Positions 23,726-35,283 of a stretch of DNA of 64,000 bases are shown here, piece after piece. Numbering within the stretch: the stretch's first letter is position 1; each line of letters begins with the position of its first letter. Origin of the DNA: Clitoria ternatea (lineage: Eukaryota; Streptophyta; Magnoliopsida; Fabales; Fabaceae); NCBI GenBank assembly GCA_037962975.1, contig CM075669.1, positions 122,094,501-122,158,500 of the forward strand, given 5' to 3'. The notes below the pieces were generated by a model. That model saw only the letters and a program-made list of their open reading frames with translations. It made no database searches and was not told the origin of the DNA. Position numbers and translations under genes: made by a program.

Positions 23726-25300
23726 TCTGATCCAATCTTGAATAAGTATGGATCGAGGTCTTTCTTGGATCAACAATAACTTCTCATCAAGGAAATCCTC
23801 ATCAACTTCTGGTTCAGAATTTGTAACTTCCTTGTTGATGAGCCTTAAAAGATGATCAACAATGTAATTTTCACTTTCTTTCTTATCTTTAATTATCAAA
23901 TCAAATTCCTGCAATAAGGGAATCAAACGAATTGATCTAGGTTTAGAATCTGATTTATTCAACAGATACTTAAACGCATCATGATTAGTGTAAACAATAA
24001 TAGTAGATCCAATCAGATAAGATCTAAATTTTTCCAATCCATACACCACTGCTAGAAGCTTTTTCTCAGTTGTAGCATAATTAACTTGAGCTTTATTTAA
24101 AACCTTACTAGCATAGTGTATGGCATGGAAAATTTTAGATGTTCTCTGTCCAAGAACTACTCCTATAGCATAATCACTAGCATCACACGTCAGTTCAAAA
24201 TCATGTTTCCAATTAGAAGTACCTATTACAGGAGCAGAAAACAATTTGTGTTTCAACAATCCTAAGGCAGTTAAACAAGCATCATTAAAATTAAAAGGGG
24301 TGTCCTTATTCAATAGATTTCTCAATGGTTTGGCAATCTTAGAAAAACCCTTGATGAATTGCCTATGAAATCTTGCATGGCCTAGAAAACTTCTAATTCC
24401 TTTAACGTTCACCGGCGGTGAAAGTTTCTCAATGATTTCCACCTTTGCTGTATCAACTTCAATGCCTTTTCGTGAAATTTTATGACCAATCACCACTCCT
24501 TCTATGACCATAAAGTGTCACTTTTCCCAGTTCAGGATAAGATTTATTTCCACGCACCACTTCAGTACAGTGTTTAGATTATCCAGGCAATGATCAAATG
24601 ATGAACCAAACATTGAGAAAACATCCATAAAGACTTCAATACATTTTTCTACCAGATCGGAGAAAATGGCCAACATGTATATTTGAAAAATGGCTGGTGC
24701 ATTACATAGTTCTAATGACATCTTTCTATAGGCAAAGATTCTGAAAGAATAGGTGAAAGTAATCTTCTCTTGGTCCTCTGGAGCTACAACTATCTAATTA
24801 TAGCCAAAGTAACCTTCAAGAAAACAATAATAGACCTGACCACCCAATCTCTCTAACATCTCATCCATGAAAGGTAGGGGGAAATAGTCTTTCCTGGTGG
24901 CCTGATTAAGCTTTCTGTAATCAATACACATACGTCATCCCAGTTACTGTTCTAGTGGGAACTATATCATCTTCTCATTTTGAATCACAGTCATTCCTCC
25001 CTTTTTTATAACCACCTGGATAGGACTTACCCAGACACTATTTGAAATAGGGTAAATCATGCCCACCTCCAAAAGCTTCATGACTTCTTTCTTGACAACC
25101 TTCTTTATTGTTGGATTCAGACGTCTCTGTGGTTGTATAATTGGTCGGTATTCCTGGTCCATAAAAATTCTATGCATATAATAGGACAGGCTGATTCTTT
25201 TCAGATCCTCCAAAGTCCATCCTATTGCCCCTACATTTATCTGAAGTGCATCAATCAATCTTTCCTCCTCTAATTTTCTAAGGCTGCTACTAATCACCAC
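23726..25300 (-). pseudogene. Athila-like reverse transcriptase and RNase H, decayed
   Basis: Fragments in order on the minus strand: RT N-terminal region at 25300-24962 (PIIQPQRRLNPTIKK, VWVSPIQVVIKKGG), the catalytic region at 24721-24518, and thumb/connection plus RNase H at 24511-23726 (GVVIGHKISRKGIEVD, FLGHARFHRQFI, CDASDYAIG, NYATTEKKLLAVVYGLEKFR). The canonical FMDDFS active site reads FMDVFS, and the RNase H YTDHAA segment reads YTNHDA. Key acidic residues are lost in both enzymes, besides stops and frame breaks. A second, better-preserved relative is at 58745-60633. Confidence 0.8.
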
Positions 25301-25356
25301 AAGCTTCTGACCCTTCGCATCAAGAAAAAAATACTTTAAATGAGAAGGTAAAGCCT

Positions 25357-27850
25357 TCAGCTCCAGTTTTGAACTTCAGTTTTAGCCTTTTCAAGTAAAT
25401 CTTCTATGGACTCAGTGCTTAGTGGAACATATTTGTTAGAATCAAAATCCTTCAGTAGTTCCTCTACCTCTTCAGCTTCATCATCATTAAACTCATCAAA
25501 GGCATAGATAAGAGCTTTCTCCAAAGCACTAGGAGTATTCAACTTGTTTTTCTCCCTTTGGACCTCTTCTTCTTCTACATCTATCTTGAAACAATGTTGT
25601 TTATTTGAAGGATGCTTTATGGCTTTAAATACATTAAAGTTCACTTTATTGTCTTGTACCCTGACTTTCAATTTTCCATCATCAACATTAATGATAACTT
25701 TGGGCATCTCATAAAAGGTCTTCCCAGGATCAAAGGCACTTCTGAATCTTCCTCAATATCCATGACCATAAAATCCACAGGAAACACAAACTTATCAACT
25801 CTTATGAAAACATCTTCTGCAACGTCGTAAAGATACTTCATCGACCTATCAACCAACTGTAAGGTCATTCTAGTTGACCTGACCTCCAAGTCTCTAATCC
25901 TTTTTAATATAGACAATGACATCAGATTAATGCTAGCACCAAGATCCAACAAAGTTTTTTCTACTTTAAGGCACCAATGCTAATTGGTGTAGTGAAACTC
26001 CTTGGATCTTTGGTTTTCGGAAGCAAAGCCTTTGGGATAATGGCACTGCATCCTACTTCCAACTCAACGGTCTCCTCTGAAAATCTTTTCTTCTTAGAGA
26101 GTAAATCCTTCATGAATTTTGTATATGTAGGCATTTTCTCCATGACTTCTAAAAAAGGGATATTGATCTTTAACCTTTTAAAAATATCCATAAAGTGAGC
26201 AAATTACCTCTCTTTGTTTTTCTTGGAAGGATTCTTGGGATAAAGAAGATTCTTTAGCTGAGGAACAGGTACTCCAGTCTTCTCTTTCCCTTTTTCACTC
26301 ACTTTTTCCTTATTCTTTTCTTTACACTCTCTCTTATTATTTACATCCTCACTCACACTTTCTTTTTCAACTTCTCTCTCTTTTCTTTTCAACTCTTCAA
26401 ACTCTTTTTCTTTATCATTGAATACCTCTTCCTTTATCCTCTTATTTTCACTTACACCTCGCCCTATAACTTTACCACTCCTTGGAGTGATGACTTTGTA
26501 GTGTTCCTTGGGATTCGGTTGAGTGTTTGCTAAGAACTGATTCCTTTGTTGTTCTGCTAGTTGACGTGCAAGCTGGCTTACCTATATCTCCATGTTTTTG
26601 ATTGAAGCCTCAGTATTTTGCTGATTAGCCAATAAGGTATGCATGAATTTCTCTAAGGTATCCTCCATCTTAGAAGTTTTCTCAACAAGAGAGGGAAAAT
26701 TTTGCTGATAGGGAGGTCTATTAGAAGGACCTATATCCTGCTTCTAGCCAACACCTTGATTTTGATTGTTTCTCCATCCCTAAAAAAATGTTAGAAAAAT
26801 TTTAATTACAATCACCTGGATGTCCTTAGTTGCCCGTGTAATGAATGGATTCCTCCTGAGAACTGCCCTGGTAAGAACAATGTCCGTTGGGATGTTCACC
26901 ACCACAAAAATACATCTATGTGGTGGCTGCTGATGGTGTGCTAATGAGGAAGAAGAATGCATCACATGTAATTGCTATGGAAGCTTTTCCATTTGTTAAG
27001 TCAAAGCTTCTATCTATTGAGTAAGAATTTTGTTCTAAGCCAAGATAACATCTATAGTGTTCCAATATAGCATTTCTTTCCTTTGTACCCGATGTCTATC
27101 GTGCTAGGCCTGGTAATCAATAAAAGATAAAGCTTCAATAATTTTAGTAGCCTGGTAAGCATCAACAGTCATCATGGTTCCTCCAATTGCAACATCTAGA
27201 ATTATTTTGGTGTCTGGCCTCAAGCCATTGTAAAAGATATTAAGTTGTGCTATGTCTTCAAAACCATGGTTGGGACACTTTTTGAGAAGAGATTTGAATC
27301 TGTCCTAAGCCTCACAAAATGGTTCCTCGGGTCCTTGTCTAAAAGTGGAAATATTTGATTTAGCTTTAATGAATCGTGAAGGTGGAAAGAATCTATGAAA
27401 AAAATTTTCCTCCACATCAGTCCAGTTACTCAAGCTCTGATTTGGATGTGACTGAAGCCATTCTTTTGATTTTTGCGCTAAAGAAAAAGGAAACAAACGC
27501 AGGTAAGCTGATTCCAAGTCACCTTGCTTAAACCCCATCGTTCTAACCAGTTCATAGAATGTAGACAGATGTGTGTAAAGATCTATGTTTGTAATGGCTA
27601 TGCTCGAGAAATATCTAGGACCTTGTTGTGTGGCATAATCACCTAGAGTTCTCCTAGGTAGATTGTTCTGTTGCCCTACCATCTCTGGTTGAGGTTGCGA
27701 GGTATTGTTGTTTCTACAGAAGGTGTGGTAGAAGATTGTCCTTGTTCCAAACTTTATTTTTTCTTCTTGGACTTGCTCTTGTTTTTACTTATTGTTTTCT
27801 CAATCTCTGGATAAAAAATAAGCTGATCTTCAGGAGCCTATCCTCTTAAA
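25357..27850 (-). pseudogene. Athila-like gag and protease, decayed
   Basis: Gag begins near 27850 (PEDQLIFYPEIEK) and includes RRTLGDYATQQGPRYFSS, LRLFPFSLAQKSKEWLQSHP and FFHRFFPPSRFIKAKS. A lysine- and glutamate-rich linker lies at 26392-26204. The retropepsin region (25952-25668) keeps the LDLGASINLM active-site motif and the ILGRPFMR flap-side motif. Frame breaks and stops occur throughout. It is clearly homologous to 56529-58735 in the opposite orientation. Confidence 0.78.
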
Positions 27851-27976
27851 AGCATAAATCACACACTAGTTGTAAGGGTAAAACAAGGATAAGGATAACA
27901 ATAACAAGAAACAAATAAAATATGTACAATATTGACAATGCCAAACAATTGAAAACTGAAATTCCAAATTAACATC

Positions 27977-27996
27977 GCCCCCAGGCAACGACGCCA
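27977..27996 (-). other. Primer-binding site of the minus-strand Athila-like element
   Basis: Minus strand reads TTTTGGCGTCGTTGCCTGGG, a few changes from the TGGCGCCGTTGCCGGGGA start shared by Athila-type elements. It lies upstream of gag. The same site in the plus-strand element (56390) reads TGGCGCCGCAGCCGGGGA. Confidence 0.7.
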
Positions 27997-27999
27997 AAA

Positions 28000-28781
28000 C
28001 TTCGTAGGGATCGTGGCAAGTTATCCACTTCCCATTGTAGTACTAATTAAAATTGAGTATCGTTCCACTAGGGGTTGATGAATTTAGAATTTTTCATTTA
28101 AAACTATAATTGGAATGAAAAGAAATTGATTATGATATCTATATTACATAAAAATAAAAGTCCCAAAGCTAGTGATAACAATAAAATAGCAGAATATATT
28201 GATTGAGATCAAATAAAGAGAAATTGGGATTGAATTTCATCTATCTCACTTGGCCGTATTGTGGATATAGATATATAAATGGTAGTCAAAACTATAAATT
28301 TTGACGCAACAATCAAAAGTCATTCATATCAATTCCTCGAATATGAAATCCATAAGAAAACTCCTTAAGTATTGATTCCTCAATCATTTTAAGGATTTTT
28401 CTAGCATTATAATAAATTGTTTAAAGCATTCAATACGTCAGAAGCTATTCCTAACAATGAGACGTATCGAGTATTTCATTCAGATTGGTTTTCGAGAATA
28501 ATTTTCCAATAACTCGAGAAAAACTAGACCAAGAGACTATTTATCAGATAGAAGTAAGCATTAAACGCAGAATTAAATACGAAAATCAATAAAATGAAAA
28601 TATATAAATATAGAGCTAAAGTATGACAGGCTCGAGTTGACTACATCCAATCCCAAAAGAAGTTATAGCTACACATGGTAGCCATTACATAGTAAGAAAA
28701 TAAGGAAAATGAGAAAAAAAAATAGCTTCCACGACCTTCTACGTCAAATCCCAAAAGGTAGGAGATCGTCGTATGTGTTTT
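28000..28781 (-). repeat. Candidate 5' LTR portion of the Athila-like element
   Basis: Lies upstream of the PBS in element sense and contains no coding motif. It includes a GAGTATCGTTCCACTAGGGG string like that seen at the ends of plant gypsy LTRs. It is broken at 28782 by the CACTA insertion and may resume at 32134. I found no matching 3' LTR near 19.3-20.0 kb, so boundaries are unproved. Confidence 0.4.
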
Positions 28782-28799
28782 CACTAGTGGAAAAAATGG

Positions 28800-29345
28800 A
28801 TATAATCACGGTTAAAAAAGGCCTTTATTCACGGTTAAAGAACCGTGGTTGTTGCAGCCGTGGTAGTAGATGATGGTCTTTAACCACGGTTAACAACCGT
28901 GGTAATAAATCACATCTAACCACGATTAAGAACAACTGTGAATATAACTTACTATTTATATTCACGGTTATCGAGCATAACCGTGAATATAAGAACTGAA
29001 AGGTGTCAGTTACATCCACTTATATTCACGGTTATGATGGACAACCGTGGATATAGATACATTTTATCCACAGTTGTCCATCACAACCGTGAATATAAGT
29101 ATGGATTGGTTTCAGTTACAAACTACTTATATTCACGGTTATTATGGACAACCGTGGATAAAATGTATCTATATCCACGGTTGTCCATCATAACCGTGAA
29201 TATAAGTGGATGTAACTGAAACCAATCCATACTTATATTCACGGTTGTGATGGACAACCGTGGATAAAATGTATCTATATCCACGGTTATGGTAGTAACC
29301 GTGGATAAATATAGTCTATATTCACGGTTGTTGCCATAACCATGA
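28800..29345. repeat. CACTA subterminal repeats, left end
   Basis: Alternating direct and inverted copies of TATTCACGGTTRT and its complement AACCGTGAATA, arranged as successive short hairpins. Such motifs are the usual binding sites for CACTA-encoded proteins. Confidence 0.8.
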
Positions 29346-29608
29346 ATAAATACTGAGGTTTTTTTTTTAATATGGATTCTGTTTTATCGTTTCCCAACCC
29401 TACATTCAGACAAACCAGTACAGTATACAGTATGCCACAGCAACACTATGTCAAAAGAATGGTATGTATATATATAACAATTTATTTTCTATATCAATTC
29501 ATAACAACCTAAAAAATGAAAGTATATACAATTAAGTTGAATGTAATCTAATAAAAGTAAACCCTAAATCCTACTAGATACATATATAAAAGAATAAAGA
29601 TCCTATAT

Positions 29609-30050
29609 CTAGCTTTGCCTAAGTTCAATGAAGTGTGAGGCCCATTGCCTTCTAACATCATCTACAAGTTCCTTTGGGAAAAATGACCGGTCATTAAAGT
29701 ACTGCAAACAATGCACAAAACAATTAGAACAAAAGCTTTATTTATTACATGAAATTGATGAAATTGGAGAAAAGTAGTCCAAATGATGAGACTTACCTCT
29801 GTCCATCCATCTACTAAATGATGTTGGACAATGGTCAGCATAGTGTGCATGACGAAATAGCCACACTCAAAGGTACCCTTCTGCCTGTAAGACTACAATG
29901 GACATATAGTATAGAATAAGTGAATTCGGAACTTAAAAAATATGTACTGAAGATTTGAATGAATACGATTGACTTACTTTTGGGTACACCCATACAACTG
30001 TTTTTCCTTTGGGCTTGTTTCCAATCAGTAGATTGTATCTAACCACCGCC
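29609..30050 (-). pseudogene. Ulp1-like cysteine protease, three C-terminal exons in CACTA
   Basis: Minus-strand exons with consensus splice sites: 30050-29978 (VVRYNLLIGNKPKGKTVVWV), 29884-29797 (KGTFECGYFVMHTMLTIV) and 29701-29609 (YFNDRSFFPKELVDDVRRQW, then a stop). The ECGYFVM segment is the catalytic-cysteine motif of the C48/Ulp1 family, which many plant CACTA elements carry as a second gene. The N-terminal half, with the catalytic His and Asp, has been removed by the internal deletion ending near 30095. It is therefore a truncated remnant of the element's own gene and is unlikely to be active. Confidence 0.72.
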
Positions 30051-30585
30051 CTGCGTCAAACAAAACACAAGATAAGTTAGAATTGCATAGTTCTAAATAA
30101 TTGTTCATCCCAAACTGTCCAAACGGACAATTCAAGATTCAACACAAACGATGACATTAATTAATTTAATGACCATTTGTGTCGAATCTCAAACGGGGAA
30201 CTACGGTTCACTCATGCACATCCTCATACCAGTTAGCTAGTATGAGCCTACGAGTTCACAACATTGACAACCATATACATACAAACGTAAACAAATAACA
30301 TTATATGAGAGAAAAAATAGCAACAGAAATAACATTATATAATTTTGGTATTTTCAAGTAGAACTATGGTGTTGGATGATGGATTATGGAATTTGAGACA
30401 TGAGGGTTGAACTTTTATTTTATGAATTATGGATATGGTGTTGGATTATGACATTTTTCAAGTTTTGTTTGGTATTGGATTTTTATTTTTTAAACATGGT
30501 GGCCCGGGTTGGGTTGGTCAAAAATCCATATTGATTCATTTTATTTTTGGGTCATTTTTTTTTGGGTCACTTTTAGTTAAGAAGA

Positions 30586-30786
30586 ATTTTAGAGCATCTA
30601 AACTACTTCCATGAAGGAGTAACTATTATATTTTGTGATAATGCTTCTACCATTACATTGTCTAAAAATCTAGTTCTAAATGGAAGGAGTAAACACATTG
30701 ATGTAAGATTTTATTTTTTGTGGGATTTATGCAACGATGGTGTTATTACGCTAAATTATTGTAACATGAAAGACCAATTCCTACCT
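30586..30786 (+). pseudogene. Captured Ty1/copia RNase H fragment in CACTA
   Basis: Plus strand, opposite to the element's own genes: ILEHLNYFHEGVTIIFCDNA then TLSKNLVLNGRSKHIDVRFY and LWDLCNDGVITLNYCN. This is the C-terminal RNase H signature of Ty1/copia polyproteins (CDN...SKNP...GRSKHIDVR...GVIEL). The conserved GVIEL end is altered and the frame then diverges. The second CACTA has a longer version (62679-62923). There is no start codon in a gene context, so expression is not implied. Confidence 0.8.
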
Positions 30787-31589
30787 ACCGTAAGTAGGAT
30801 AAGTACATACTTCTCCTAATACAAACTTTCTATAATTTTTTTATGTATGTATGGGTAGATGCTATATGTGATAGAAAACTCTTATAACAAATTCCATGTT
30901 TCCTCAATTTAATTTCTTAAAACACCAGCTATGATGTATATCTAAGTAATTTCCCTTTAAAATATTTTTTTCTTAAAATGATTCTAATTTTGTAGATATT
31001 GCAACCTCAAAAACAGTATGATCATTACAGCTACTGTTTTTATTTCAGTACTTTTTTTTTTGTAATTGATTTCAATACATATTTTGTTCTGAAGGATATC
31101 AATTCTTTCGTTTTTTTGGTGCACAAACAATAAATTTCTCGTCACCCATTTCAGCAGAGACAGAGACAGAGTTCAGAGGCAATGTAAAAATAGCAACAAT
31201 GTCAACATAGCAACAATGAAAAAGATATCAATTCTCGTCAGCCATTTCTCGTCTCCACAACAATGAAAATGTCACAGGCAATGTCAAAATAGCAGAGACA
31301 GAGTTCAGCTTCAACAATAAACACACAAACAGAGAGAACGAAGCAAACCCATTACGATTATACAGCATAACAACGAAGCAGAGGTTAAAAAGTGAACGAA
31401 AGAAGAAGGGCAACGAAGCACTTACCTGACAATGCTGAACGAAGAAGAAGAAGGGCACGCGAAAGAAGAAGGAAGTGAACCCAGAAGCCTACGACCAACA
31501 AAGAGTAGGACGGGGAAGAAGACGATAACCAGCGAAAGTAAGGAGAAACTGAAAAAAGAGTGAAAGGCGTGGCTTTTGAAGTTTCAGAA

Positions 31590-32000
31590 AGGATATATAT
31601 TCACGGTTCCCCCTCACAACCGTGAATATATTAAACATATATTAACGGTTTAACAAACAACCGTGGATAAATGTTAACTATATATCCACGGTTGGTATCG
31701 TAACCATGGATAAATATTAAATCTATATTCACAGTTATAGAAACAACCGTGGACATAGAGTACCCAGTGATTAAACCCTAAAACCTGAACTATATATCCA
31801 CGGTTGGAAATACAACCGTGAATATTGACATCTATATATATCCACGGTTCACATCATAACCGTGAACGTACCCATCAATATATATTCACGGTTGTGATCA
31901 CAACCGTCGATATATATTTCAGGTACTATATATCCACGGTTGACTCCTCAACCGTGAATATATATTGATGGGTACGCTCACGGTTATGATGTTAACCGTG
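31590..32000. repeat. CACTA subterminal repeats, right end
   Basis: A series of hairpin-like units built from ATATATTCACGGTTG and AACCGTGGATATATA, each with a short loop of 6-10 bases. Matches 61380-61800 of the second CACTA in reverse complement. Confidence 0.8.
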
Positions 32001-32187
32001 GATATATAGTTTTCTCTGATTAAAACGTTCACCTTATAATTTCAAAAATGCCACCGCGCATGTTTTTATCACTGATCCTCTTCTACCCGTGAATAATATC
32101 CCGTTGTTATATCCATTTTTTCCACTAGTGTTTTCAAAAGTAACTCTCTTAGATTCTGCTTATGATTTCATATGATATGTGGCCAAC

Positions 32188-32188
<1 letters not shown>

Positions 32189-32232
<44 letters not shown>
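32189..32232. repeat. (TG)n(TA)n microsatellite
   Basis: A short TG run passing directly into about 18 TA units. Confidence 0.95.
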
Positions 32233-32233
<1 letters not shown>

Positions 32234-33957
32234 CTCTCCAAAATTTCAGTTAAGCTTACTGTTCCATAAAAAAAACTACAGCAAGAAAAAAGAATTAGAT
32301 ATACGTACTCCTAATACTAATTAGGCATGCAAATCTTTTGTTTTTTAGTAACAAATTACGGTGTTTTCAACTTATCACATCACATATACATATGCATGAA
32401 ATTATTTCTCAAATCAAAATGTCACATTGATCATGAAATTATTTCTCACATCAAAAAGTCACATTAATCATATATTTTTTAGTCAAAATTTATTCGTGCA
32501 CAATCAAGATTGTACAATCGAGACAAAATCAAATTGATATCATACGAATTGAAACCAAATTCATCAAAGATGTTGTCCAACATGATCACACACAATTTGT
32601 ATCTCAAGATTATGATTCCTTATATATTCGATTCGAGTCCTCATTTAAGAAAAATGAGGGTATAATCATTAAAGTCTTTTAACATAATCTCAATTCCTAA
32701 TAAAATAAAAAGAAATTAATAGCTTTAAATTAAAGAATAATAGATAAAAACTGAGGGTTGATTTATTTTTAAAAAAAATATTTCTGGATCTATTTTTTTA
32801 TTTTTAATTATAAAATTATCATTTTTAGTTTTATTTCAAAATTACTATATTATTTTTATTTTTAAAAGTTTGCGAAAAAAAATTAAAAATTGAAACTGAC
32901 TGCACTACATCGAACAGAATCCGAGTTGATGATGCAGACATCCAAGCCAGAGACGAGACGAGACGAGGGAAATGTAGCAAAAGCATCCTGTTTTGCAAGG
33001 TTATCTTGCCTCACTGCAAAGATATTGTACCATGATATTTGATTCACCGGACAACAAATTTATGAAACATATCAGATCGCTGTAGCTGGGAAAATTGATA
33101 TGATCAGATTAGATTAGATGCAATCAATTTCATTTTGTTTCCCTTTTGTGCCAAATCAATTTTATGGATTTGAAACATGGTTTAGTAACTAGGGAATTAA
33201 AAGAGATTTTTTAAACAAAATTAGAGTTTTGTTCTTTTATCGACGAGAATACACTCAATTTGATTTCTTATTTTTTTAATTCAAATTGTTCCTATTTTGT
33301 TTCATTAATGATTAAGTTTTTTCTTCAATCCATCTTTGTTAGTATGGTGTCAGTCATTTAGAAGTCACAGGACTTATTTTACTAACATATAAGTGTTATG
33401 TTAGTTCATGAAAATCACATAGAATTACTCTCTTAATTCATTTAACATGTATGAATGGAATGACAAATCTGAGATATTGATAAAAGATAAGAGACTAATT
33501 TTGATTAGAAAAAAAATAAAAGTAAATCTTATAGATAAATGACCAAATGTCTCATTTTATTTTATTTTTATTAAAGCGATCAAGTCACTTAACATCCATT
33601 TTGTTATAGGCAACTTTTTTATACTGTTATTTTAATATAATTCATTTTAAATTCACTTTTCTTATGTGTCAAAATTTTTTTCTAATTACAACATAAGTCT
33701 TTTATAATGCTCATCAAAACATACACTTGAACTTGATCAGAGATTGTTTTTATTTTATCCTATTTCTATATCTATTTTATAAGAAAATAAATTTAAATGT
33801 TAAGTATTTTAATATACAACTAAAACTAATAAAGTAATATATAACAACAAACGCAATTTTTTACTATATTTAAATTAATTTGTTTCTCATTAAAGTTAAT
33901 CTTATTATATATTTATAATTAATGTCATCATCATTATCTTTTTAATTATTAAATTTA

Positions 33958-33989
<32 letters not shown>
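33958..33989. repeat. (TA)n microsatellite
   Basis: Uninterrupted TA dinucleotides, about 16 units. Confidence 0.95.
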
Positions 33990-33995
<6 letters not shown>

Positions 33996-34134
33996 AAGGA
34001 TATATCATATGAGAAAACTCTCGTACAACCATACCACGAATAACTGAAATTAATTATGCAAGTCTTTTAAAAAGTCACGTAAACTTTTAAGTATCATATA
34101 ATTTTAAACAAACTCAAAGCATAGTTTTTGATTG

Positions 34135-34135
<1 letters not shown>

Positions 34136-34178
<43 letters not shown>
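34136..34178. repeat. (TA)n microsatellite
   Basis: Uninterrupted TA dinucleotides, about 21 units, roughly 1.1 kb upstream of the DXS start codon. Confidence 0.95.
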
Positions 34179-34181
<3 letters not shown>

Positions 34182-35144
34182 GAGATTAAAATAAAAAATA
34201 AGTAATAAATGTAATTCACAATGTTTTTTCCATAAGTAATGTAATACAATAGACAAGAAGATCTTTCCATTCATCGAGATGTAATAATTTTGTGAAAAAA
34301 TACATATAAAAATATAATGAGTTTATATAATTTTGTTCAACTTTACCTAGGGTAAAAAATTAAAAGAACAAATTTTTTATTTAAACTTAATGTTTTTTGT
34401 GACCATTATTTAAACTTAATATTATTGCAATATCCATTGATTTTTTTATATAAATCTAACATAATTTTTAATATAATTTTTTTCTTTTTTAAAATCTTAT
34501 TATGTATTAAATTTTACAAATTAGACAACCACTTAAAAAAAAGTGTTATCTTAAAATATTCAATCAAATGCGGAAAGTGTCATTCAGTTTACATATCAAG
34601 CAAACTTAAGTATGTGAGCGTTTTTTTCTTCCTTGCCTTCGATGTTATTTTCTTACATGATGGAGTGGAGTGAAATGAATTGATACTAAATCTGAAAAAC
34701 ATGACACCAAATTGGAGGGTTCATCGAACCTTATTCCAAATTAAAATTAACGATTAATCGGTTATTTATTTCTTCAAAAATTGTATTGAAATCTCACAAC
34801 AAATTAATTAATTAATGAGATAAGATTTCAGTGACAAAAGAGCTGAGAATTTCTTTTTTGCTCCATAAAAAACTGATATCGTCTAAAGAAAGAAAGAAAA
34901 AGCTAATTACGAAGTTATGTCTAAACTTGTTGTATAAACTAGATTCCCTTTTTTTTTTCTCACCAATTAATTAATTAATTAAAGTACATATCTTAATAAA
35001 GAGTTAGTTGCTCCCTCAGAATGCTTTAAATAACTAATAATGGTACAGCTACAAAAGGAGAATACAACACCCAACAAATAAAATAAAATGAAATACAATA
35101 AACATAAAACTCTTCAACCTTGGTTTTGTTTCTCTGGGCATTCT

Positions 35145-35155
35145 CTATATATATA
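35145..35155 (+). promoter_or_regulatory. Candidate TATA box of DXS
   Basis: CTATATATATA about 130 bp before the DXS ATG. This would place transcription start near 35180 with a leader of about 100 bases. No other TATA-like string is as well placed, but ATG-proximal AT richness makes chance matches possible. Confidence 0.55.
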
Positions 35156-35283
35156 GGTGAGTTCCACACTTAAGTTTAAATGCAAGAACCCCCCATAGGT
35201 AGTTCTAGTTCTCATCTATTCTTTTTTCTGCATAGTCACAAGACACCTTTCTCAATTTCAGTGTCTCGGTGATTAGAATAACC

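Larger units (their letters stand above)
28782..32130 (-). mobile_element. Non-autonomous CACTA transposon (3349 bp)
   Basis: Perfect terminal inverted repeats CACTAGTGGAAAAAATGG at both ends and a 3-bp target duplication TTT (28779-28781, 32131-32133), the hallmark of CACTA/En-Spm elements. Subterminal zones are packed with CCACGGTT/AACCGTGG motifs. Its right 2 kb (about 30095-32130) is the reverse complement of the left part of the second CACTA at 61263, so in family sense it runs on the minus strand. The transposase is missing; three exons of a Ulp1-like protease remain near its 3' end. It is an internal-deletion derivative. Confidence 0.93.
32134..35140. other. AT-rich intergenic DNA upstream of DXS
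   Basis: About 3 kb with no coding motif, RNA gene or complete transposon recognised. It contains three long TA microsatellites and is flanked by a CACTA insertion on the left. Confidence 0.6.

Noticed and set aside
28840..29340. Short palindromic repeats resembling a CRISPR array
   Set aside because: Repeats alternate orientation, spacers are not uniform or unique, and the region is bounded by CACTA terminal repeats in plant DNA.
31228..31458. Open frame of 76 codons in the first CACTA, with a partial match at 61892-62083
   Set aside because: Conserved only because both CACTA copies share leader DNA; no start context or protein family.
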